In this document: positions 21,351 to 27,333 of the stretch, one piece after another | Layout: each line of letters opens with the position of its first letter | Numbering within the stretch: position 1 is the stretch's first letter | Source of the DNA: CAZCEC01 sp964497615 | Lineage (GTDB): Bacteria; Chloroflexota; Anaerolineae; Anaerolineales; UBA6663 | Direction: 5' to 3' | NCBI GenBank assembly: GCA_964497615.1 | Contig: CAZCEC010000083.1 | Span: forward strand, 1-27,333 | DNA length: 27,333 bases | Position numbers and translations under genes: made by a program | Notes under the pieces: generated by a model | Seen by the model: the letters and a program-made list of their open reading frames with translations, nothing else | The model's database searches: none | Told to the model about the DNA's origin: nothing

Positions 21351-22077
21351 TCCGGCCCAGCATCTCCATCGTCGCGGCCACCGTTTGCGCCTGCTGGGCT
21401 TCGGGGCTGATCGCCGCCGCGTTATCGCCGGATTGCGACCCGTAACGCCCGAACTGCGCGTGATTGCCGCCCTCGATGGGCACCCACAGGGTGCTGGGCG
21501 GCAGTTGGGGGACCGCCGCCAACACGTCGCTGGGCGTGGCCAGGCCGTCCAGCGTGCCATAGACCGAGACCACGGCCAGGGCGCGCCCGCTCAGGTCGGT
21601 GCCTTCCGGCGGGTAGGCCGCCCACAGCGCCAGCCCCTGCACCGCGTCGGGGTGATCGTCGACGAATTGAGCCGCCGCGACCCCGCCCAGCGAGTGCCCA
21701 CCCACCGCCCACGCGCCAATCTCGGGATAGGCCGCCTTGACCGCTTGCGCGGCATTGCCATTGAAGAACGCCAGCCGCAGCGGCATCGGCACGATGACGA
21801 CCAGATACCCCTGGGCGGCGATGGCGCGCGCGGCGGGGGCATAGGCCCACGCGTCCACGCGCGCGCCGGGGTAGAGCACCAGGCCCACGCGCGGCGCGGC
21901 GCCCACCGGCGTGAAGACCAGCCACCGGCCGGTTTCCACCTGCACCGCCGCGTCGCTCTCCAGCGCGGCCAGCGCCGCCGGCTCCGGGCCAGGGCCGATG
22001 AGCGCCCAGCCCACCGCGCCCGCCACGAGAAGGGCGAGGAGCAGCGGGATGAGCAGCAGCCAGCGTTTGCGATTCAT
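21337..22077 (-). CDS. Membrane-anchored or secreted alpha/beta hydrolase
   Basis: 246 residues. RKRWLLLIPLLLALLVAGAVGWALIG at the N-terminus is a signal anchor. The nucleophile is S129 in GGHSLGG, with the acid probably in YGTLDGLAT and the His in EGGNHAQFG, so the triad is complete. VGLVLYPGARVDAWAYAPAARAIAAQGYLVVIVPMP fits the PF12695-like group of dienelactone-type hydrolases. Substrate unknown. ATG 22077 has no ribosome site. A half copy of the TTCGTCAACGGAT repeat lies 25 bp upstream. Confidence 0.88.
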   Translation of the reverse strand: MNRKRWLLLIPLLLALLVAGAVGWALIGPGPEPAALAALESDAAVQVETGRWLVFTPVGAAPRVGLVLYPGARVDAWAYAPAARAIAAQGYLVVIVPMPLRLAFFNGNAAQAVKAAYPEIGAWAVGGHSLGGVAAAQFVDDHPDAVQGLALWAAYPPEGTDLSGRALAVVSVYGTLDGLATPSDVLAAVPQLPPSTLWVPIEGGNHAQFGRYGSQSGDNAAAISPEAQQAQTVAATMEMLGRISLR

Positions 22078-22101
22078 AAGGGGTTGCGGCTCGCGGGTCT
22101 T

Positions 22102-22133
22102 TTCGTCAACGGATGAAGCGGATACTACGGATA
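22102..22133. repeat. Half copy of the TTCGTCAACGGAT palindromic element
   Basis: Matches 25991-26022 at 30 of 32 positions, but the right arm is missing. It lies in the 229-bp gap between the hydrolase start and the end of the large secreted protein. Confidence 0.8.
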
Positions 22134-22272
22134 GAGGGCGGATTCAACCTTCATCTGGACGATCACGGCCTACGCGATCTTGCTTTGAACGGGCCACCTT
22201 AGGCGGCGGCCTCTCGGGGACCTGCCATCCCATAGTGCCGCCCAGTGCGGCAACGATTACCACGAGTATCCA

Positions 22273-22296
22273 CGATACGTCTGAAGTGTCGTATCG
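22273..22296 (-). terminator. Possible hairpin after the large secreted protein gene
   Basis: CGATACG and CGTATCG form a perfect 7-bp stem around a 10-base loop, 11 bp beyond the stop codon (22307). No U-tract follows, so a Rho-independent terminator is only possible. Confidence 0.3.
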
Positions 22297-22306
22297 GACA
22301 GGATAA

Positions 22307-25300
22307 CTAGCGGTGCGTCACCGGCAAGAACAGCCGCTGTCCAATCCATAACATGAATTGAAACGTGTTGTTGAGCGTCTCCAGTTCTGGCGTGCCAGCG
22401 ATCTGCGCCAGGAGGGGCAGTTCGACGCCACGCGTGGCCGTGGGCGCGACCGTAGCGGTGACGACAATGGTCGCTGGGCCGCTGTGCGCCGGGAGCGTGC
22501 CCAGGTTCCAGATGAGCGGGTTGGTGCTGGCGGGCGGCGCGCTGGCCGATACGAAAGTCAAGTCCGCCGGAAGGGTAAGCGTCAGTGTGGGCGTGTGGGA
22601 CGCGGCGCCGCCCTGGTTCTCATAGACCAAGTCGAAGACAACACTATCGCCAGGCATCGCGGACGCCGCGCCGCCGGCCGTAATCCCGGCATCGGGGAAG
22701 GTTGAGCCAACGGTGACCTCATCCAGATTGGCCCAGGTGGAGGACGTTCCTCCGCTTACGTTCAAGCTCACAGACAGCGTCACGGTCTCGCCCGCCCAGG
22801 CAGAGAGGTCGGCGGTAGCATGGGTCCACAGTGCGGCAGGACTGGTGGCGGTGAAGACGGGCGTTGCCTCCACGCCGTCGTCAATCCAAGCGGTAAGGAA
22901 GTTGGCGCCGCCAGGCGCGCCCAATAGCTGATACATGAATGACAGGCTGGGCGACTGCAAGCCAGCCAGGTTGACGACCTGCGCGGCGCTGACGCTGCCC
23001 GTCTGCGCTTCGACCGGTGAAGTCGTGTGATGCAGCAGGCAGTCGTCGCCGCGCCAGAGGAAGTGCGCGCGGCCCACCCCGTCCACCGCCAGCGCCTGGG
23101 CCGGCTGGTTCAGGTCGTCAGTCACTGTCCAACCGAGCCAGTGCGAGGGGCGGTTGAGGTCCGGCGCCAGGAAGTAACCCAGCATAGCATCGTGCCACCA
23201 GGTGATATGCAGCCGGTCCCCGGCATCCAGCGCCAGGCTCATCCCGGTGATGGCGGGCGCGCTCACCGGCGTGGGGAGTGGTGCCATCCACTGTCCGCTG
23301 GCCGAGCGTTGCCGATAGTAAAGGTTGCTGCCGGACGCGGCCCAGGCGACGTGCAGGCGCCCGGCACCGTCGGCGGCGAATCCGAAGTCCACCAGGTCCC
23401 CCGCTGGCTCCGTGATGCGCTGCGCGGCCAGCCACCCGCCGCCCGACTGCGTGGTGTAATACAGGGCTGCGGTCCCATTGTTCAGGTTCTGCCACACGAC
23501 GTGCGCGCGCCCGGCGGGGTCCAACTGGATCACGGGATAATTCGAAAATCCCGCCCCCTGCGACACGTTCTGCGCGCCCCCCCACACGCTGCCCGCGGGC
23601 AGGCGGCGCACGAAGATCTGGCCGTCCTCCGGCCAGGCGACAAACACCGTGCCATGGGCATCCACGGCGGCGGACATGGGGAAAGGCCACGAGCCGCTGT
23701 ACGCGCCGCCGACATCCAGGATGTCCCCGCCAAGCCACGCCCCGCCGGTCGTGCGATAGATATGGACGAGTTCGTCCCGGTGGGACACCATGAAGACGTG
23801 CACAACGCCGTTGGGCGCAAGAACGAGCGAAACCGTCTCCGCCTGGTTGATGGGACCGAAGATTAGGCCATAGCCGTTGGTCCAGCCCACGCCTGGAACG
23901 TGCTGGAAGTACTTGCCCCAATAACCGGAGGCCCAGGCGACGTGGAAGGTGCCATTCGCGTCCACAGCGCCGCCCAGACCAGCGATTTGGGTGAAGTCTA
24001 TCGAGGGCGACCCAGGCGCGGCCCAGGCGCCGGCCATAGGCAGTCGGGCGTAGAGGCCGTCCTGGTCCTTGCTCCACACAGCATGGGCCGAACCATCGGG
24101 GCCGGCGAAGATGAAGGTCTGCGAATCATCCACGCACCCCTCCACCACATTCTGCGCCTCGGCGACCTGGCCGGCGGATCCAAGCCGCAGACCCGCTGTG
24201 CCCGTATGGAGCGCCTCGCTGGTGGTGGTGGCCGACAGGCTGCCGCTCAAGGTCCAGCCAGTGGCCTCAGACCCGCCCGATTCGAAGCCCCAGTTCTGGA
24301 CCACATTGTCCGGCGGCGGCAGGATGAAGTCGGTGTGGATATCGTCCGGCCCGAGGTAGGTGGTGGCCGGTAGGGTGCCATAGGCGGCCTTGGACCACTG
24401 CACGGTGTAGGCGGGGCCAGCGCCGTCCACGTAGCCCGCATACTGGCCATCGGGCTGGCTGGTCGTACCGGCAAAGGCGGCAGGCGTAATCGCGAAGGTG
24501 GCGCCCGCCACCGGCGCGCCGCCGTTGTCGCCAACGCGGCCGTGGATGGCCCAAGTGTAGAACGTCGACTGCGCTTCCGCATAGGGCGCCCAGGCTTCGG
24601 TGTTGCCCGCCCGGTCGCGGGCCCGCACCTGGAAGGCATAAGCGCTGCCGGGCGTTCCGCCAAATGTGTCGGACGCGTAAGGCGTGTTGAGCAGCCAGTT
24701 GACCCAGCCCTGGTCCGGCAGGGCGCGATACTGCACATCGTAGCTGGCAAGGCCGGCGCCGCCTACATCACCCCCAGACCAGGTGACCAGCGTGCCGGCC
24801 TTAGTGTACTCATCCAGTGGCAGCAATTGGGCGGCCGGGGGAGTCAGGTCGCTGACCTGCCACTCGCCGTTCCAGTCCAGGCCGGTGTCCGCGAGGGCGT
24901 GGATGCTGCCTGTGAACTGGTCGCGGGCGTTCACAGAGGCCGCGACCCAATACCAATTGCCTTGAAAGTAGATGAACTCAATGTACGTGAAAAGCAGGTA
25001 GCGCCCGTCTGGCGACCAGCCGTTGGCCCACAGGTCTGATTCTGCCCAGTGGTCCAGTACCACGGTCTGAGCGCCGCCGCTGGCGTGCATGACCATCAGG
25101 TCCTGCCACCCATCGCCGTCAAAGTCGGCGTCGTAAGCGATTTGCGTGCCATCTGGCGACCAGACCGGGTTGTTGCTGTAGGGCTGGCTGGAGCGCTGTG
25201 CCTGCCCGCTGCCGTTGGCGTTCATGGTCCAGATGCGATAGCCGCCGTTGCGGTAAGAGACGAAGGCGATCTGGGTGCCGTCGGGCGACCAGGCGGGCGA

Positions 25301-25885
25301 GGCGTTGTACTCACCGTCGTAGGTCAGGCGCGTCTGGCCGCTGCCGTCGGCATTCATGACGTAGACTTCGGCCTTGCCGTCGCGCTGGGCGGTGAAGGCG
25401 ATCTTGCTGCCGTCCGGCGACCAGGCCGGCAGGGTGTTCGGGCCGTCAGTCGCCGTCAGCCGGGTCTGACCGGAGCCGTCCACGTTCATCACGTAGATTT
25501 CGGCTTCGCCATCCCGATAGGAGGCGAAGGCGATGCGGGTGTTGCCGCGGTTAAGACTGGGGAGCACGTCCGGCTCGGCATGATAGGTCAGGCGCTGATG
25601 GCTGCCGCCGTCGGGCGATGTGATGTAGATCTCCCAGTTGTTGTCGCGAAAGGACTGATAGACGACGCGGCTGGTGGGGGTGAGGCTGGTGGGATTGACG
25701 GCGGCCAAGGCTTGCCCGCCGCCCGCCGGCTGGCTGCCGGGCAAAGGCTCCAACAAGCCAATGTCGTAAATGGGCCGCTCGGGCGGCGGCTCGTCGGCGC
25801 GCGGGGCAGCCAGAGATGGGCCTGGGCCAAGCGCAAACGCAGCAGCCAGGGCGGCGAACAGCAGGACGATGCGGTTGTGGGGCAT
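22307..25885 (-). CDS. Large secreted protein: PD40 propeller, Fn3-like, and a second propeller nested in a jelly-roll
   Basis: 1192 residues. Signal peptide 1-27 (ends SLAAP). About 70-330: six PD40/TolB-like repeats (AWSPDGSKIAF, YVMNADGSGQTRLT). About 335-440: Fn3-like region. About 445-510: carboxypeptidase-regulatory-like fold. From VVQNWGFESGG a carbohydrate-binding-like jelly-roll begins, is interrupted at about residue 584, and resumes at about 950 (LSFMYQ...WANLDEVTVGS). The interruption is a propeller of eight D-x-x-G-x-x-H-V-x-W repeats. The only two cysteines of the protein, C584 and C949, stand at its two ends. A DUF11 domain and the tail GQRLFLPVTHR close it. ATG 25885 has AAGGGGGA upstream. 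Likely a cell-surface or exported binding protein; ligand unknown. Confidence 0.85.
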   Translation of the reverse strand: MPHNRIVLLFAALAAAFALGPGPSLAAPRADEPPPERPIYDIGLLEPLPGSQPAGGGQALAAVNPTSLTPTSRVVYQSFRDNNWEIYITSPDGGSHQRLTYHAEPDVLPSLNRGNTRIAFASYRDGEAEIYVMNVDGSGQTRLTATDGPNTLPAWSPDGSKIAFTAQRDGKAEVYVMNADGSGQTRLTYDGEYNASPAWSPDGTQIAFVSYRNGGYRIWTMNANGSGQAQRSSQPYSNNPVWSPDGTQIAYDADFDGDGWQDLMVMHASGGAQTVVLDHWAESDLWANGWSPDGRYLLFTYIEFIYFQGNWYWVAASVNARDQFTGSIHALADTGLDWNGEWQVSDLTPPAAQLLPLDEYTKAGTLVTWSGGDVGGAGLASYDVQYRALPDQGWVNWLLNTPYASDTFGGTPGSAYAFQVRARDRAGNTEAWAPYAEAQSTFYTWAIHGRVGDNGGAPVAGATFAITPAAFAGTTSQPDGQYAGYVDGAGPAYTVQWSKAAYGTLPATTYLGPDDIHTDFILPPPDNVVQNWGFESGGSEATGWTLSGSLSATTTSEALHTGTAGLRLGSAGQVAEAQNVVEGCVDDSQTFIFAGPDGSAHAVWSKDQDGLYARLPMAGAWAAPGSPSIDFTQIAGLGGAVDANGTFHVAWASGYWGKYFQHVPGVGWTNGYGLIFGPINQAETVSLVLAPNGVVHVFMVSHRDELVHIYRTTGGAWLGGDILDVGGAYSGSWPFPMSAAVDAHGTVFVAWPEDGQIFVRRLPAGSVWGGAQNVSQGAGFSNYPVIQLDPAGRAHVVWQNLNNGTAALYYTTQSGGGWLAAQRITEPAGDLVDFGFAADGAGRLHVAWAASGSNLYYRQRSASGQWMAPLPTPVSAPAITGMSLALDAGDRLHITWWHDAMLGYFLAPDLNRPSHWLGWTVTDDLNQPAQALAVDGVGRAHFLWRGDDCLLHHTTSPVEAQTGSVSAAQVVNLAGLQSPSLSFMYQLLGAPGGANFLTAWIDDGVEATPVFTATSPAALWTHATADLSAWAGETVTLSVSLNVSGGTSSTWANLDEVTVGSTFPDAGITAGGAASAMPGDSVVFDLVYENQGGAASHTPTLTLTLPADLTFVSASAPPASTNPLIWNLGTLPAHSGPATIVVTATVAPTATRGVELPLLAQIAGTPELETLNNTFQFMLWIGQRLFLPVTHR

Positions 25886-25990
25886 GGCGATTCCCCCTTA
25901 CAAGCGGCAATGCGGCGTTCAAGGCAACCTAAGCATTCATTCTAAGTAGCCGCCAGCCCCGCGCAAGTGACAAATGTCAGAATCGGCGGT

Positions 25991-26071
25991 TTCGTCAACG
26001 GATGAAGCGGATGTTACGGATAAGGAACAGAATCTTCCGAATCTGCTTCATTCGTTCCATCCGTTGACGAA
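25991..26071. repeat. 81-bp TTCGTCAACGGAT palindromic element
   Basis: Perfect 13-bp terminal inverted repeats TTCGTCAACGGAT (25991-26003) and ATCCGTTGACGAA (26059-26071), with further pairing inside. Its right 24 bp are the last eight codons of the mug gene. A half copy is at 22102-22133. Confidence 0.88.
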
Positions 26072-26605
26072 GGTTTTGACTTCCCCAAACAACCGCGCCA
26101 GATCCGCAATCTGAAAGTGCGCGTTCAGCCCGCTGGGGTTGGGCAGCACCCACACCACGCTCCCGGCAAGCGGCTCGGGCTGCCGGCCCAACGCGGCGCG
26201 CGGCTGGCCGAACGCCTGCCGGTAGGCGGTGACGCCTAGCACCGCGAGCACGCGCGGGGCATAGCGCTTAACCGTGGCCCGCAGGCGGCGCGCTCCCCTG
26301 ACCAATTCATCCGGCGATAGCTCATCGGCGCGGGCAGTGGCGCGGCGCACGAGGTTGGTGATGCCGTAGCCCAGCGGCAATAGCTCGCGTTCGTCGTAGG
26401 GCGAGAGCAGGCGCGGGGTGATGCCGGCCGCGTGCAGCGCCGGCCAGAAGCGGTTGCCCGGCCGCCCAAAGTGATGGCCGATGGCGGCGGTGTACAGCCC
26501 CGGATTGATGCCGCAGAACAGCACCCGCAGCTCCGGCGCGATCACGTCGCGGACGGTTTTGTCCTTGGCGGCTTCGAGGTCGGCGCGGGTGGGTTTGGGG
26601 ATCAC
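26048..26605 (-). CDS. mug: G/U(T)-mismatch-specific uracil DNA glycosylase (Mug/TDG family)
   Basis: 185 residues. The catalytic motif GINPGLYTAAIGHHFGRPGN has N34, the counterpart of Asn18 in E. coli Mug, and the intercalation-loop motif LPNPSGLNAH follows near residue 155. The enzyme removes uracil, ethenocytosine and to some extent thymine opposite guanine. GTG 26605 is the start and overlaps the TGA of the VOC gene by four bases (GTGA), so the two are coupled. The last residues FVNGWNE and the stop codon are exactly the right arm of an 81-bp palindromic repeat, beyond the conserved fold. Confidence 0.9.
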   Translation of the reverse strand: MIPKPTRADLEAAKDKTVRDVIAPELRVLFCGINPGLYTAAIGHHFGRPGNRFWPALHAAGITPRLLSPYDERELLPLGYGITNLVRRATARADELSPDELVRGARRLRATVKRYAPRVLAVLGVTAYRQAFGQPRAALGRQPEPLAGSVVWVLPNPSGLNAHFQIADLARLFGEVKTFVNGWNE

Positions 26606-27078
26606 GCTGGCTCATACCGCAGCGGCCCGCCGATCCGCAGGGTGTGGCCGTCCAGGTCCTGCACCCGCATCTCGCGCACGCCCCAGGGCCGGTCGCTGGG
26701 CGGCTCGGCGATGGTGGCGCCCCGCGCGGCGTACTCGGCGTGCAGCCGGTCCACTTCGGCGGCGCTCTCCAGGTCGAGGTACAGCCACATGCCGGGGCCG
26801 CCCTGCTCCTGGTGGGCCAGCATCAGCACCACGTGGCCGCGCATCACCTGGGCCAGGGTGGGCGGCGCGCTGGTGGCGGAGAACCCGGCCTGCTGGGTCC
26901 ACGTCCAGCTCAGGCTGAAACCGAGCGTCTCGGTGTAATAGCGCAGGCTGGCGGGCAGGTCGGCCACATTCAGGATGGGCCGCCCGCCGATGAACTCGAC
27001 GCGGGCCGGGTCGCTCTCCGGGTGGGCGTGGTGGTGGGGATGGGCGTGGCTGGGGTCGTGATCGTGGGAGTCAGTCAT
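26602..27078 (-). CDS. VOC (glyoxalase/bleomycin-resistance) superfamily protein with His-rich N-terminus
   Basis: 158 residues. The N-terminus has eight histidines within about 20 residues (HDHDPSHAHPHHHAHP), perhaps a metal-binding tail. Then comes a single VOC unit of paired beta-alpha-beta-beta-beta: FIGGRPILNVADLPASLRYYTETLGFSLSW, HVVLMLAHQE, GMWLYLDLESAAEVDRLHAEYAARGA, and VREMRVQDLDGHTLRIGG with the common D-x-D-G-H-x-L end. Substrate unknown. The start is ATG 27078: TACAAT lies seven bases before it, suggesting a leaderless message; the frame open from 27126 is less likely. It overlaps mug by four bases. Confidence 0.85.
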   Translation of the reverse strand: MTDSHDHDPSHAHPHHHAHPESDPARVEFIGGRPILNVADLPASLRYYTETLGFSLSWTWTQQAGFSATSAPPTLAQVMRGHVVLMLAHQEQGGPGMWLYLDLESAAEVDRLHAEYAARGATIAEPPSDRPWGVREMRVQDLDGHTLRIGGPLRYEPA

Positions 27079-27085
27079 AGCGGCG

Positions 27086-27091
27086 CATTGT
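27086..27091 (-). promoter_or_regulatory. TACAAT -10 box giving a leaderless VOC-mug message
   Basis: TACAAT on the minus strand ends seven bases before ATG 27078, the same spacing as at the aminopeptidase gene. No ribosome site and no clear -35. Confidence 0.45.
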
Positions 27092-27158
27092 AGCACCGCC
27101 GGGGGGCGGCATCCATTCACCTTCAAGAACTAAATTGACGTGGCATCCGAGTTGCGTT

Positions 27159-27278
27159 TCTAATCCGCGCCCAGGCGTTGGCCTTGGCTTCAACGTGGTT
27201 CCGCCAAAAATCGTGCGGTGGAAGGCTATTTAACGGGACCCTGATTGGGATCAGGATCACGCGTGGGCGCGGATTAGA
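27159..27278. repeat. 120-bp foldback element, copy 3 (inverted)
   Basis: Perfect 14-bp ends TCTAATCCGCGCCC and GGGCGCGGATTAGA. Its reverse complement lines up with copies 1 and 2 without a gap over 120 bp. TTGACG (27135-27140) lies 18 bp before the left TCTAAT. The last 55 bp of the window after it hold no gene; TAGAAT at 27327-27332 could be a -10 box for a gene beyond the edge. Confidence 0.88.
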
Positions 27279-27333
27279 ATTGGCACCCCCTGCAGCCACC
27301 CCGCCTGCCCGCGCTGCGTTCGGTGCTAGAATC

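Overview
The window looks like a GC-rich (roughly two thirds G+C by eye) environmental bacterium, most probably a Chloroflexota of the Anaerolineae type. Pointers are the secreted right-handed beta-helix protein, the huge secreted PD40/propeller protein, a GT39-type membrane glycosyltransferase with a C-terminal beta-sandwich, an M29 aminopeptidase, AlkX/YcaQ and Mug repair glycosylases, and above all very many short palindromic repeats. This assignment is inference. A run of 100 N (8111-8210) marks a gap placed inside a repeat, so this is draft or metagenome sequence.

Layout. 1-3194 (minus): a partial HAD hydrolase after a 910-aa beta-helix surface protein. 3290-3967 (plus): a cysteine-cluster protein with a good promoter. 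4082-4833 (minus): a PIN toxin / ribbon-helix-helix antitoxin pair behind a tandem 12-bp repeat. 4872-7997 (minus): a 1041-aa glycosyltransferase whose cytoplasm-like loops contain four palindromic repeats. 8056-9065: a compound REP-like repeat array next to a REP-associated tyrosine transposase (RAYT). 9074-10693 (plus): a lower-GC PD-(D/E)XK-like nuclease, an orphan XRE regulator and a GNAT acetyltransferase. 10941-11771: DUF1801 and DUF1579-like proteins. 11951-13135 (minus): a Cys/Met-metabolism PLP enzyme. 13695-17517 (plus): an ABC-2 exporter (ATPase, permease, permease) with a four-helix-bundle (S23/IVP) gene inserted between the permeases. 17530-19925 (plus): two DinB-like proteins and an AlkX/YcaQ-type DNA glycosylase. 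20115-21350 (plus) M29 aminopeptidase, converging on an alpha/beta hydrolase (21337-22077, minus). 22307-25885 (minus): a 1192-aa secreted protein. 26048-27078 (minus): VOC protein and Mug DNA glycosylase, overlapping.

Most genes are ordinary housekeeping or stress genes in short operons. What stands out is the repeats. At least six short families are present: (i) a 120-bp foldback element in three copies of identical length; (ii) compound 55-bp REP units beside a RAYT; (iii) inverted pairs of GGGGACTCA-like G-run arrays; (iv) GACGAAGGAC-type palindromes; (v) a TTCGTCAACGGAT palindrome; (vi) CTCTCCC/GGGAGAG hairpins. They are not confined to gaps. They sit inside one protein-coding gene and supply the stop codons, and in one case the last seven residues, of neighbouring genes. 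I found no tRNA, rRNA or CRISPR array.
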